A stretch of DNA of 34,556 nt from Ruminococcus difficilis (GCF_016680995.1 NZ_JAEQMG010000187.1:1-34556), one strand, 5' to 3'; numbered from the stretch's first letter, positions 14,045 to 22,968 are shown. Numbers and translations are program-made. Notes: generated by a model from the sequence alone, not told the origin.

Positions 14045-16092
14045 GAATTATGATTGCGGCCGTGGGCGGTCTGCTGCTATTCTTTTTTCTGGTGATGTCA
14101 CTTTCCAACAGATATAACCTCAACAACATCAAGGATAAAACAGTCGGACACGGTCAGCACGGAACGGCTCGTTGGGCTACGAAGAAGGAAATCAAGCGAA
14201 TCTATAAGCACATCAACTATGAGCCGGATAAATGGCGCGAGGATCCTGACAGCAGACCAAAGGAGCAGGGAATAGTAGTCGGCTGCACCAACCGCAAATT
14301 GACTATCTTCACAAACTTTATGCGGAGATTATGGTACAGACTTAGAAAGCTGAGAAATAAGTTTCGCCGTAGGAAGAACAAGAAATATATCCCCGAACCG
14401 ATTCAGAAAGGCACGACCACAGCAATGGTTGATACCGGAGATGTGCATGCGCTGATGATTGGCGCTGCCGGTGTCGGTAAAACTGCTTTCTGGTTGTATC
14501 CGTGCATTGAATATGCCTGTGCCACAGGGATGTCATTCCTATCAACCGACACGAAGGGCGACGTGGTGCGAAATTACGGAGAGATAGCCTCTAAATATTA
14601 CGGCTACTATATTTCTGTAATTGATCTGCGTAACCCGACACGTTCCAACGGCAACAACCTTCTGCATCTTGTTAACAAGTACACCGATTTGTTCAAAGCC
14701 AATCCCGACAAGCTTGTTTACAAAGCTAAAGCTGAGAAGTACGCCAAGATTATAGCCAAGACAATTATCATGTCAGGCGGCGATTCAGCTTCCTACGGAC
14801 AGAACGCATACTTTTATGATTCAGCCGAAGGCTTGCTTACCGCTACCATCCTTCTTGTAGCGGAATTCTGCAAGCCAAACGAAAGGCACATCGTATCCGT
14901 CTATAAGATTATCCAGGAACTTCTTGCTCCGTCAAACAAAAAGGGCAAGAACCAATTCCAACAGGTTATGGATTTGCTTCCCGAAAACCATAAGGCAAAG
15001 TGGTTTGCGGGTGCGGCTCTCACCACAGCGGAAGATACAATGGCATCGGTTATGTCCACAGCATTATCAAGGCTGAACGCTTTTCTGGATTCCGAGTTAG
15101 AGCAGCTCCTCTGTTTCGATACAGAGATTGATGCCGAGAAATTCTGCAATGAGAAGTCAGCTATTTTCATCGTAATGCCCGAAGAGGATCCCGGTAAATT
15201 CTTTATGGTGTCGCTGATTATCCAGCAGCTCTACCGTGAGATCCTCGCTGTAGCGGATGAAAACGGCGGCAAATTGAAAAACCGTTGCGTATTCTACTGC
15301 GATGAATTTGGCACGCTGCCGAAGATTGAGTCGGCAGAGATGATGTTCTCCGCATCCCGTTCCCGAAGATTGCAGATAGTTCCCATAATCCAATCCTTTG
15401 CACAGCTTGAAAAAAACTACGGCAAAGAGGGCGCGGATGTTATCATAGACAACACGCAGCTCACTATTTTCGGCGGTTTCACACCGAACAGTACCTCTGC
15501 GGAAACACTATCCAAAGCACTCGGCTCCCGAACAGTTATGTCGGGCTCTGTCAGCAGGAGCAAGGATAATCCCTCTCAGTCCGTACAGATGATTGAGCGA
15601 CCATTGATGACCTCGGATGAACTCAAAAACCTTCCGAAAGGAACTTTTGTGGTTATGAAAACAGCAGAGCATCCCATGAAGGTAAAGCTAAAGCTGTTCT
15701 TTAAATGGGGAATCTCATTTGAGGCTCCGTTCTCAGTAGAGGAACACAGCAACCGTGAGGTGCATTATGCTGTTAAGAAAGAACTCACAGACGCCATCAT
15801 CAAGAAATATCGTCCGGATTTATTAACGGCGGCAAAAGAGAAGAAGGATGATAACAGCTCCGGCGGCGTTAAAGCAGCGAGAGCTAACAAGGATGTGCCA
15901 TTTGAACAGGCAAGCCATCCCGCAAAGAACGAAGAGCCGGAGAAGGTTGCTACGAAAAAGAAATCAGATAAGAAGGATGATTCTAAATCCGGCAGCGGCA
16001 ATAAGCGAGTAATTGAGCAACAGCATATGCAGAAACCGCATACCAGACCAATGCAGCCTCGCACTCATCGGAACGGTGGTGAGCGAAAATAG
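14026..16092 (+). CDS. VirD4/TraG-type conjugal coupling protein (CD1115-like)
   Basis: A 688-residue membrane ATPase that links the relaxosome to the secretion channel. One N-terminal membrane helix (residues about 5-25, GIMIAAVGGLLLFFFLVMSL) is followed by HGTARWATKKEI. The Walker A is GAAGVGKTA at 146-154, the DTKGDVVRNYG motif comes next, and the Walker B is CVFYCDEFGTLPKI with Asp426/Glu427. The C-terminal 90 residues are a charged, Lys-rich tail. ATG 14026 has an AAAGGAGCG ribosome site; an earlier in-frame TTG at 13981 has none and lies in the Toprim gene. CD1115-type proteins usually carry a longer N-terminus with more membrane helices, so this one is short. VirB4/VirB6 genes, normally nearby, are not present. 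Confidence 0.9.
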   Translation: MLPQGVGIMIAAVGGLLLFFFLVMSLSNRYNLNNIKDKTVGHGQHGTARWATKKEIKRIYKHINYEPDKWREDPDSRPKEQGIVVGCTNRKLTIFTNFMRRLWYRLRKLRNKFRRRKNKKYIPEPIQKGTTTAMVDTGDVHALMIGAAGVGKTAFWLYPCIEYACATGMSFLSTDTKGDVVRNYGEIASKYYGYYISVIDLRNPTRSNGNNLLHLVNKYTDLFKANPDKLVYKAKAEKYAKIIAKTIIMSGGDSASYGQNAYFYDSAEGLLTATILLVAEFCKPNERHIVSVYKIIQELLAPSNKKGKNQFQQVMDLLPENHKAKWFAGAALTTAEDTMASVMSTALSRLNAFLDSELEQLLCFDTEIDAEKFCNEKSAIFIVMPEEDPGKFFMVSLIIQQLYREILAVADENGGKLKNRCVFYCDEFGTLPKIESAEMMFSASRSRRLQIVPIIQSFAQLEKNYGKEGADVIIDNTQLTIFGGFTPNSTSAETLSKALGSRTVMSGSVSRSKDNPSQSVQMIERPLMTSDELKNLPKGTFVVMKTAEHPMKVKLKLFFKWGISFEAPFSVEEHSNREVHYAVKKELTDAIIKKYRPDLLTAAKEKKDDNSSGGVKAARANKDVPFEQASHPAKNEEPEKVATKKKSDKKDDSKSGSGNKRVIEQQHMQKPHTRPMQPRTHRNGGERK

Positions 16093-16115
16093 GCAGACTT
16101 GAACCGATTTATAAG

Positions 16116-16343
16116 ATGAATTTACCGCACAGAGCCTTTGTCGTTTATATCTACCTCAAGGACCGCGCCAACAAGGACGGAGTATGCTGGCCCTCTGTAA
16201 ACAGAATAGCCGCCGACACAAAGTTGTCGGCGGCCACAGTGCGCAGAGCAGTCAAGGATTTGAGAGAAGCCAAGCTGATTGAAACCAAACAGCGGTATCG
16301 CTATAACGGAGAGAACAGCAGCTTGCTTTATACTTTGAAATAG
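16116..16343 (+). CDS. Small helix-turn-helix protein, start uncertain
   Basis: A 75-residue winged helix-turn-helix (HTH_36-like): VCWPSVNRIAADTKLSAATVRRAVKDLREAKLIETKQRY. It is typical of small regulators found after VirD4 in clostridial elements. Nine in-frame codons before the ATG read IGRLEPIYK, which I recall as conserved at the N-terminus of relatives (GRLEPIYKMNLPHRA). The frame there opens with ATA at 16089, overlapping the coupling-protein stop as ATAG and preceded by GGTGGTGAG. Either a rare ATA start is used or an ancestral ATG mutated and the shorter form is made from 16116, which lacks a ribosome site. It is the last gene of the element. Confidence 0.75.
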   Translation: MNLPHRAFVVYIYLKDRANKDGVCWPSVNRIAADTKLSAATVRRAVKDLREAKLIETKQRYRYNGENSSLLYTLK

Positions 16344-16447
16344 TATGGTCATTTGGATAACTTGGTATATACGACAAAATATTAATCTATACTTGCCAAT
16401 AAAACTGAAATCTCATTGAGTATAACAATAGGAAATCCAAAAATTAA

Positions 16448-16485
16448 GGAACACTGAATGGCATGCTTATTCAGTGTTCCTTTTT
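16448..16485. terminator. Bidirectional intrinsic terminator
   Basis: A perfect 12-bp stem GGAACACTGAAT/ATTCAGTGTTCC with a 9-base loop is followed by TTTTT on the plus strand; the minus strand has TTAATTT after the stem. It separates the element from the convergent kinase operon and can serve both. Confidence 0.88.
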
Positions 16486-16491
16486 CTGTTA

Positions 16492-17712
16492 TTATGCTAT
16501 CGAAAATACTGCTGTTACAACCATATCGCTCTCTTGAATCTCAGCAAAAATATCGCCGTTCATTTTGCGCATCAGATTGCGGCAGATGTACAGTCCCAAG
16601 CCGCTTCCGCTGTTGCTGCCCACGTTGGAGCCACGCCAGAAGCTGTCGAAGATATGCGGCAGCTCGTTTTCGCTGAGTGTACAGCCGCTGTTGCGGATAT
16701 GTACGAGCTGACAGTCGTCCTCTCTTGAAAACGCTATGGCGATTTCCTTGCCGTCGCCGTACTTGACCGCGTTTTCGATGATATTTTGCAGCACCTCAAT
16801 ACTTCTCTCCAAATCGCCCGAGAGAATACAATCTGAAAAGGAGTCTACGGTAAAGTCGATTTTCAGCAGGCTGAGCTTGTCAGTATAGAACGACTTGATT
16901 TTTTCAATTAGCGCCGACAGATAAAACTCGTCGTTATTGACCTCTAAATTCAGAAAGTCCTCGCTTGATGCTTTGACAATGCCGTCTACATAGCCGCGGA
17001 TTTCCTCACACTTGCCGTTAATGTTCCGAGCGACCTCCAGCTTCTTTTTCTCATCCTTATACAAATCCTTTTCCAGCGCCTTTGCGTACAGCTCGATCAC
17101 GCCGAGCGGCGTTTTGATATCGTGCGAGAGCGAGAGTACCATCGTCTTGTTCTGCTTTTGCAGGGCAAGCTCGGCGGATTTTTGATTCTCCAGCTTTTCG
17201 CGCAGCAGGTCAAGTCCCCAGAGAAATTTGCCGAAGTATTTGTCACGGCTTTCTTTCAGCGGAGCCGTTAAATTTCCCTTTGCAAGCTCCGTGGGATAGG
17301 CGCTGATTTTTTCAAACGGACGGATGATTTTGATAAACAGAAACAGGAGCAGAAGCAGGACAAACGCCGCCGTCACGCCGAAGCAGATGTTAAAGGACGT
17401 TATCGCCGCGTTGTTGTCAGCTTGGTAGGAATAATCAAAGCGATAGAGTTTGCCGCCGATTTCCTTGACAAGATAATCGCTGTCGCCGCCCCCAAAACCG
17501 TTTTCCTGTATCTCGATATTTTGAATATAGCGGTAATCGTCGAGAGAATACTCCTCTCCGCTTTCGATTTTCGCGGCGATTCTTTCCGCTTCAACACGAT
17601 AAGGGCGACCCGCGTCACCCTTATTTTCGTAATGTAAAATGATGTTTGCCCCGGTGAAAATCACCGCGAGGACAGCGATAACCGCGATTGTCAGTTTGAG
17701 ATAGCTTTTCAT
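16492..17712 (-). CDS. Sensor histidine kinase
   Basis: A 406-residue membrane kinase: helix 1 at residues 6-27 (LTIAVIAVLAVIFTGANIIL), an external sensor of about 80 residues, helix 2 at about 108-130 (ICFGVTAAFVLLLLLFLFI), a HAMP linker, the phospho-acceptor box SLSHDIKTPLGV with His197, then the ATPase domain with N-box NIIENAVKYGDG and G-box GSGLGLYICRNLM. It phosphorylates the response regulator encoded 3 bases upstream. The ATG at 17712 has a GAGAGG ribosome site. The small external domain and the neighbouring FtsX-type transporter point to sensing of envelope stress or antimicrobial peptides. That is an inference from context. Confidence 0.92.
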   Translation of the reverse strand: MKSYLKLTIAVIAVLAVIFTGANIILHYENKGDAGRPYRVEAERIAAKIESGEEYSLDDYRYIQNIEIQENGFGGGDSDYLVKEIGGKLYRFDYSYQADNNAAITSFNICFGVTAAFVLLLLLFLFIKIIRPFEKISAYPTELAKGNLTAPLKESRDKYFGKFLWGLDLLREKLENQKSAELALQKQNKTMVLSLSHDIKTPLGVIELYAKALEKDLYKDEKKKLEVARNINGKCEEIRGYVDGIVKASSEDFLNLEVNNDEFYLSALIEKIKSFYTDKLSLLKIDFTVDSFSDCILSGDLERSIEVLQNIIENAVKYGDGKEIAIAFSREDDCQLVHIRNSGCTLSENELPHIFDSFWRGSNVGSNSGSGLGLYICRNLMRKMNGDIFAEIQESDMVVTAVFSIA

Positions 17713-17715
17713 GGG

Positions 17716-18381
17716 TTACCTCTCGTAGCGATAGCCGACGCCCCAGACCGTCACAATATGGTCGGGATTTTTGGGGTTCGATTCGATTTTCTGCCGCAGC
17801 CATTTGATATGTACCGTCAGCGTTTGCGGTTCGGAAAAGCTGTCAAAGCCCCAAATCTGATTGAACAGATAGTCCTTGCTCAGCGTTTTGCCGGTGTTTT
17901 CCATGAGAAGAAGTAACAAATCAAATTCCTTTTGCGTAAGGTCGAGAGGGATTTTTTCCTTATACGCAATCCGCTTGCTCTTGTCGATTTTCAAAAAGCC
18001 GTCGGAGAGCACCTCGGTCTGATAACGCCGTGTGAAGATGCCTTTGATTTTAGCGAGCAAAATGTCGATATCATAGGGCTTTTCTATGTAATCGTCCGCA
18101 CCGAGAATCAAGCCGTTAAGCTTGTCGTCTTTCTCGGTTTTGGCGCTGACAATGATAATCGGCGTGTTGGCGTTCTCTCGGATTTTGCGGCAGACCGCAA
18201 AGCCGTCGAGCCCCGGCAGCATAATATCAAGGATCACGAGCCTTGCGTCCTCTGATTCAAAGGCTTTCAAGGCGCTCTCTCCGTCGGTGCAATTCTGCAC
18301 GGAATAGCCCTCTGCTTTCAGAAAATCACACAGCAGTGTTGCCATTTCAAGGTTATCTTCTACTACAAGAATGTCTATCAT
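17716..18381 (-). CDS. OmpR/PhoB-family response regulator
   Basis: A 221-residue protein with a receiver domain (acidic pair Glu8/Asp9, phospho-acceptor Asp52 in LVILDIMLPGLDG, signalling Ser/Lys in IIIVSAKTEKDD) and a C-terminal winged helix (LDLTQKEFDLLLLLMENTGK, then QTLTVHIKWLRQKIESNPKN, and VWGVGYRYER at the end). It binds promoter DNA as a dimer, most likely the promoter upstream of the permease gene. It sits between the ABC ATPase (22-base gap) and the kinase (3-base gap) in one minus-strand operon, with GGAGTGAG as ribosome site. The order permease, ATPase, regulator, kinase is the reverse of the usual regulator-first order. Confidence 0.93.
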   Translation of the reverse strand: MIDILVVEDNLEMATLLCDFLKAEGYSVQNCTDGESALKAFESEDARLVILDIMLPGLDGFAVCRKIRENANTPIIIVSAKTEKDDKLNGLILGADDYIEKPYDIDILLAKIKGIFTRRYQTEVLSDGFLKIDKSKRIAYKEKIPLDLTQKEFDLLLLLMENTGKTLSKDYLFNQIWGFDSFSEPQTLTVHIKWLRQKIESNPKNPDHIVTVWGVGYRYER

Positions 18382-18403
18382 TATTTCTCACTCCAAAACC
18401 CGA

Positions 18404-19159
18404 TTACCAGCCCTGTTCGAGGAGCCAGTTGTTGAGTGCTCTTTCGCGCTTTCTCTCTTCAAGTTCGGTATTATTATACTCGCCCTGAATATTTCCGTCA
18501 ACGATGTAGAGCACGCGGGAGCATTTGGCGGCAACCTTTGCGTCGTGGGTGACGAGCATAATGGTGGTGCCGTCCGCGTTGATTTTGCAAAGCTCCTCCA
18601 TCACCTCGTTGGAGCTTTGACGGTTGAGTGCGCCTGTCGGCTCGTCGGCAAAAATCATCTTGGGGTTGTTGATCATACTGCGGCAGATGCACGCTCTTTG
18701 CAGCTGACCGCCCGACACCTCGTTGATGTCGTTGTCGGCAATTTCGATGATTCCCAGCCTGCGCATCAATTCCTTGCCGCGCTCGAGCTTTTCTTTTGCG
18801 GAAAGCATATTGTTTTTTGATTGACGTGCGGGAAGAATGATGTTGTCGAGCACGGATAGGTTTTTGAGCATATACATTTGCTGAAAGATGAAGCCCATTT
18901 CGTCAAGCCGGAGTGATGCAAGCTCCGTCGGCTTCAGCGCGGAAATATCCTTGCCGCCGAACAGAACCTTGCCCGCCGTCATGTTGTCCATTCCCGAAAC
19001 GGTGTAGAGCAGGGTGGACTTGCCCGAACCGGAAGGTCCCATTACGGCGACCATTTCGCCCTCGTCAACCGAAAAGTTGACGTTGCGCAGCACGTTGTTT
19101 TGTCTTTTGTTGGTGATATATGTTTTACAAAGGTCTGTAACTTCCAAAATATTAGCCAT
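18404..19159 (-). CDS. ABC transporter ATP-binding protein (MacB/BceA type)
   Basis: A 251-residue ATPase: Walker A GPSGSGKST at 41-49, Q-loop in GFIFQQMYMLKNLSVLDN, signature VSGGQLQRACICRSMINN, Walker B MIFADEPTGALN, and the H-loop in IMLVTHDAKVAA. The family (LolD/MacB/BceA) powers FtsX-type permeases that pull lipoproteins or membrane-bound peptides out of the membrane rather than transporting across it. It starts 10 bases after the permease stop with GGAGA as ribosome site. The C-terminal 30 residues (VDGNIQGEYNNTELEERKRE, then ALNNWLLEQGW) extend past the usual end. Confidence 0.93.
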   Translation of the reverse strand: MANILEVTDLCKTYITNKRQNNVLRNVNFSVDEGEMVAVMGPSGSGKSTLLYTVSGMDNMTAGKVLFGGKDISALKPTELASLRLDEMGFIFQQMYMLKNLSVLDNIILPARQSKNNMLSAKEKLERGKELMRRLGIIEIADNDINEVSGGQLQRACICRSMINNPKMIFADEPTGALNRQSSNEVMEELCKINADGTTIMLVTHDAKVAAKCSRVLYIVDGNIQGEYNNTELEERKRERALNNWLLEQGW

Positions 19160-19169
19160 GATGATTCTC

Positions 19170-21539
19170 CTATTCTACTGCGTTGATTTCGTTTGAATTG
19201 ACCTTGCGGATACCGAGAGCGGTCAGAAATACGCTGAACACGGTCGCGGCAAGGACGATTGCGGGATAGATGATGTAGGTTTTGAGCACATCGGTATCGA
19301 AGATGATGTTTTTCGCGCCCATCATTCGGAAGACGCCGCCTGTCGCCAGCTTGCCGATGGGGTCGGCGAGCGCAACCGAGAGCAGTACAGCCGCTATCAT
19401 CACAATCGCGATTCGCAAGGTCTGCCACAGGATAATGGAGCGGTTCTTGAAGCCGATCGACTTGAGCATGGCAATCTCGCCGCGCTCCTTTGTGAGAAAG
19501 CTCTTTTCCATCAATACGGCAACTAAAATATCGATCAGAATGATAATCGGCAGCAGCAAACCCGTTACTCCGTCCATCATACCTCCTACGCCGCCTACGC
19601 AGTAATCGACATAGTCGCCCGCGTTCATTACCTTGTCATTGGGATACATTTCTTTGATGGTTTCTATTCTTTTCTCAATCTCAGAGGAACTTGGATTGTC
19701 ATGAAAACGAATCTGAAAATCGTTGATTCCCGCAAGGTTCTTAAAGCTGAAGGTTTGACCGGGATACAGGCGGATATTGTCTCCCATAGACATCATTGTC
19801 TGGTAGGTCGCCGTAATCATACACTCTGTCTCGCCGTCAAGAGTTTTTACCGTGACGGTATCTCCGATTGCGACATTTAATTTGTCAGCGACAACATACG
19901 ACATGGCAATCTCGTGCTTGTTCTGCGGCGCGGTGCCTTCCAAATACAGATACTCGTCCGGCGTCATATTCACGCCCTCTACGCCGTGGGTTTTCAGCTC
20001 TGTATCGCCTTTGACAACGACAACATTTGAAATGGTTTCCACAAAGCAATCCGCTTCCCAGCCCTTTTCAGCGAGGTCAGATTCCACCTCGGCTATCTTA
20101 TTGTTGAGCTTCTCTCTGCCGTCGGGAACCATGTATTTTTCAATCGCACCCGATTCCACAACCGCCGCGTCACACTGAGCCATATTTATCCAGCCGAGCA
20201 TCTTGCCGCTCTTCATCGTTGATGAGATATTCAGTCCTATCATCAGCATAGAGATGCCGATGAAGAACGTAAACAGCATAATCAAAAAACGCTTGGGACT
20301 GCTGAGAATGTCGTTGACTGCCATGAAGAACACGGGGCTTACGGGCTTTTTGCCGAGCTTAATGATGCCTTTTTTCTTATATCGTTCGCCTGTTGTGCCG
20401 CTGCGGATAGCATCAACAGGCGTGAATTTTTTTACCTTGCGCGTGCTTACATAACAGAACAGCACGATAATTCCCACAACCGATATTGCGCAAAGAATAC
20501 TCAGCAGAACGCCGCCCGCGCTGTCCATCAAAATACTCTGCGACACCATTTTGAGCAGCATACTGCCGAACGGAAAGGAAAGTGCCAAGCCGACGATTGC
20601 GCCCAAAACAGAAATTGCCAGATATTTTATCAGATACAGCGAGCGGATCTTTCCGTTGGGAATACCGATCGCCTTCATAATTCCTATCTGCCTATATTCC
20701 TCGCTGAGCGTAAAGCTGATGGTAAAACGCAGGATAACAACGGCAATCAGAATCAGCGCAATACTGACGATAAGCAGAATGCCCGCAATCGTCATTTCTA
20801 TAGTATAGGACATGCGGAACAGAGCGCGGTCTCCGCTGAACGCCGTCGCATCACATTCGTTCAGCGCTCTTTCCAGTGAAGGAAGGTCATCAGTATCAAT
20901 AAAGCTGACATAAAACAAGTATGGCTCAATTGATTCCGCTTTTTCAAATGCCTTGAAATCGTTTTCGGAAATCAGAAACCGCGCGTTGCCCATTAGGCGT
21001 GAACCGAGTATCGCGTCCTTGAGCGTATCCTTCACCGTGAAGGTGAGGGAAATGTTATTAACGGTCAGCTTCACCTTATCCCCTATCTTAGCGTTGCCGT
21101 TATCGAGGACAGATTGACGGACGTACAGCTCTCCGTCCGGAACCTCTGTGATTTCATTATCGTTGCTGTCAAAATAGGTTTCAATCCGGTGTGACAAGCA
21201 GCTGATTAAGCTGGTGTTTGCGGCTTGATTCTCCTGCGCGGTTTCACGTCCGATGAATTTGTGGTCGGTCAGAAAGATGCACTTCTCCTGTCGAATCCGC
21301 TTCACACCCTCGGCTTTCTTCACGGCGTCCTTTACCGTCACACTGCCGCCGCTGCGCTCAAGAGCTATATAGTCGCCGACTCCTGCCTTGTCAAAAAAGC
21401 TGTCGAGCGAGCCGGTCACCGCCGTCAGATTTGTCACGCTCGAGGAAATGAACATCACCGACAAAATGACGAACAGCAGGACAATCACATTCATTGTCTT
21501 TTTGCGTTTCAGGTCGCGTTTTAAAATGTCAAAAAACAT
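19170..21539 (-). CDS. FtsX-type ABC permease (MacB-like)
   Basis: A 789-residue membrane protein with two FtsX modules. The first membrane helix (about residues 17-38) is followed by an external domain, three helices at about 250-365 (IAGILLIVSIALILIAVVIL is the first) and a helix near 415-435. A second external domain comes next, and three final helices at about 650-775. The cytoplasmic EEYRQIGIMKAIGIPNGKIR and ERGEIAMLKSIGFKNRSIIL loops are the coupling helices that touch the ATPase. The gene leads the minus-strand operon; ATG 21539 has AAAGGAGAAGG upstream. Likely function: resistance to antimicrobial peptides or another envelope insult, sensed by the two-component pair. The substrate is unknown. 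Confidence 0.9.
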   Translation of the reverse strand: MFFDILKRDLKRKKTMNVIVLLFVILSVMFISSSVTNLTAVTGSLDSFFDKAGVGDYIALERSGGSVTVKDAVKKAEGVKRIRQEKCIFLTDHKFIGRETAQENQAANTSLISCLSHRIETYFDSNDNEITEVPDGELYVRQSVLDNGNAKIGDKVKLTVNNISLTFTVKDTLKDAILGSRLMGNARFLISENDFKAFEKAESIEPYLFYVSFIDTDDLPSLERALNECDATAFSGDRALFRMSYTIEMTIAGILLIVSIALILIAVVILRFTISFTLSEEYRQIGIMKAIGIPNGKIRSLYLIKYLAISVLGAIVGLALSFPFGSMLLKMVSQSILMDSAGGVLLSILCAISVVGIIVLFCYVSTRKVKKFTPVDAIRSGTTGERYKKKGIIKLGKKPVSPVFFMAVNDILSSPKRFLIMLFTFFIGISMLMIGLNISSTMKSGKMLGWINMAQCDAAVVESGAIEKYMVPDGREKLNNKIAEVESDLAEKGWEADCFVETISNVVVVKGDTELKTHGVEGVNMTPDEYLYLEGTAPQNKHEIAMSYVVADKLNVAIGDTVTVKTLDGETECMITATYQTMMSMGDNIRLYPGQTFSFKNLAGINDFQIRFHDNPSSSEIEKRIETIKEMYPNDKVMNAGDYVDYCVGGVGGMMDGVTGLLLPIIILIDILVAVLMEKSFLTKERGEIAMLKSIGFKNRSIILWQTLRIAIVMIAAVLLSVALADPIGKLATGGVFRMMGAKNIIFDTDVLKTYIIYPAIVLAATVFSVFLTALGIRKVNSNEINAVE

Positions 21540-21563
21540 ACGCCTTCTCCTTTTCTGCTTTTC

Positions 21564-21591
21564 ATTGTATCACAAAACCGTGTCTTGTGAA
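21564..21591 (-). promoter_or_regulatory. Promoter of the ABC/two-component operon
   Basis: Read on the minus strand: TTCACA, 16 bases, TACAAT, ending 25 bases before the permease ATG. TTGTGA occurs twice (once across the -10 region, once by the -35), a possible regulator contact. Confidence 0.55.
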
Positions 21592-21702
21592 CCTTGCAGA
21601 TTGAGTATAACGGAGAAATTATTAAATAATCCTTAAATACAAAAATCTTTTCAATAAAAATAATTCGGTTGCCATCCGTAGGTGATTGTTTTGCGATTTT
21701 TA

Positions 21703-21731
21703 TTGCACTAAGCGTTGCTAAATGATATAAT
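21703..21731 (+). promoter_or_regulatory. Sigma-A-type promoter
   Basis: TTGCAC, 17 bases, TATAAT, about 55 bases before the ATG at 21787. The -10 is perfect and the spacing ideal. Confidence 0.75.
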
Positions 21732-21786
21732 ATAAACTGTTAAATTGAAAATCCAAATATTTATCATTTGAGATTGTGAGGCTAAT

Positions 21787-22518
21787 ATGATCCTTCAAAT
21801 CAATCAGGTGACCGCGAACGGCAGAAATCAATTTGAAATTCTTGAAAACGGACAGCTTTTGTTCAGAGGCTCGGCTCCGTTCTATAATCCCGGGATACCG
21901 ATCGGCGGCGACGTTTTCCGCAAGCTTACGCTGACGGATGTAATGAATCGCTCGATTTTGTATACCGACTATAACACGGTCGAAAACCTTGCCGCGTCAG
22001 CTGTCCCGTTGAACTGGCTGTTTAAGGGCGCAAAGCAGGTGTGCCGCTATTCCGTGCTCAACGGAGAGAATCAGATTGTCGGACGCTTTTACTTTGAGCA
22101 GACCGGCATAGCGAAAACCAAGCTTGTGATAGAATGGCGCGGAAGGCTGATAGCCTGTTATCAAAAGGGAGCCGGCAAGAAAGAGGTCATCTCCTTTTAT
22201 GACGGCGAAACGCAGATCGGACAGCTGACAAAGCCCAACGCTGTCGTCAATAACCTCGACTGCTATCTGCTGCATTTCCTTGATAACAGCCTTGACCGCG
22301 AGATCGCCGCTTTCTTTACAATTTATTATGATTTTCTTCGCCACAACCACAGCGGCGAAATTGTAAAGAAGGGTCGGCGTACGGATGTTGAATTCACCTT
22401 TGATCTGTATAACAAATTTTACAACAAGAATTTTATAGTAGAAAACTTCGGCAAAGAAGAAAACGAACGCGTGGAGCAGTTCATCAAAGACGCGTACAAG
22501 GTACGCAAAAAGAAATAA
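21787..22518 (+). CDS. Uncharacterised protein, possible tubby/LURP-like fold
   Basis: A 243-residue soluble protein I do not recognise. It is rich in beta-strand patterns (QFEILENGQLLFRGSAPFY, VCRYSVLNGENQIVGRFYFE, KLVIEWRGRLIACYQKG, VISFYDGETQIGQLTKP) and ends in a helix and a basic tail (DAYKVRKKK). The repeated strand pairs with a central hydrophobic helix (EIAAFFTIYYDFLRH) recall the LURP-one/tubby C-terminal fold, but that is only a resemblance in pattern. It has its own promoter at 21703-21731. The next gene begins 10 bases after the stop, so they form an operon. Confidence 0.75.
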   Translation: MILQINQVTANGRNQFEILENGQLLFRGSAPFYNPGIPIGGDVFRKLTLTDVMNRSILYTDYNTVENLAASAVPLNWLFKGAKQVCRYSVLNGENQIVGRFYFEQTGIAKTKLVIEWRGRLIACYQKGAGKKEVISFYDGETQIGQLTKPNAVVNNLDCYLLHFLDNSLDREIAAFFTIYYDFLRHNHSGEIVKKGRRTDVEFTFDLYNKFYNKNFIVENFGKEENERVEQFIKDAYKVRKKK

Positions 22519-22528
22519 GGAGAAAGCT

Positions 22529-22848
22529 ATGTTTGGCAAGAAAAAATTTGACGGAGAATGTCAGGGAAGATTTACGGGCGAGAAGTTATCTACGGCAAGC
22601 GCTTTAATGAGTCGAACGGAACGACTCCTACGGACGGCGTTCAGGTTGAGGCGTATATCGGCTTTAACACCGCTCACGCGGGAGGCAATATGAGATATCC
22701 CGTGTACGAATATGAGGTTAACGGAGTAACCTATCGCCGCGCCAAAACAGGCGTTTCCTACAACAGCGGTCACGTTGCGAAAATGAAAGATAAGCCCTGT
22801 AAGGTGCTTTACGAAACAGCGAATCCCGGAAACTCAAAGGCGAAATAA
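22529..22848 (+). pseudogene. Frameshifted small protein (DUF3592-like)
   Basis: ATG 22529 has a near-perfect ribosome site (AAGGAG) and opens MFGKKKFDGECQGRFTGE, but this frame soon leaves the conserved-looking sequence. The +2 frame then continues EVIYGKRFNESNGTTP..., YPVYEYEVNGVTYRRA, and KPCKVLYETANPGNSKAK to the stop at 22846. One missing G near 22580-22583 (GGCGAG/AAGTTATC) explains the shift and would restore a 106-residue protein. The second part resembles DUF3592-type domains (YPVYEYEVNGxxY, KVxYxxxNP). An internal ATG at 22558 in the downstream frame exists but lacks a good ribosome site. This is either a real mutation or an assembly indel. Confidence 0.65.
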
Positions 22849-22924
22849 TAGTCAGGAGATTGCCGCAAGGATAAAGTGCAGGCACAAATGCCATTACGAG
22901 TGTAACGAAAGATAGTATAACAAT

Positions 22925-22958
22925 GCCGACGGAGTTTTAAAGAGATCACTCCGTCGGC
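22925..22958. terminator. Hairpin between convergent genes
   Basis: GCCGACGGAG (22925-22934) pairs perfectly with CTCCGTCGGC (22949-22958); the plus strand continues TGTATTATTCTT. It probably terminates the upstream plus-strand operon and may also stop the minus-strand hydrolase transcript. Confidence 0.7.
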
Positions 22959-22968
22959 TGTATTATTC

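Noticed and set aside
22558..22848. Intact 96-residue gene starting at 22558
   Set aside because: Its ATG has no good ribosome site while 22529 has a perfect one in another frame; a frameshift explains the region better.
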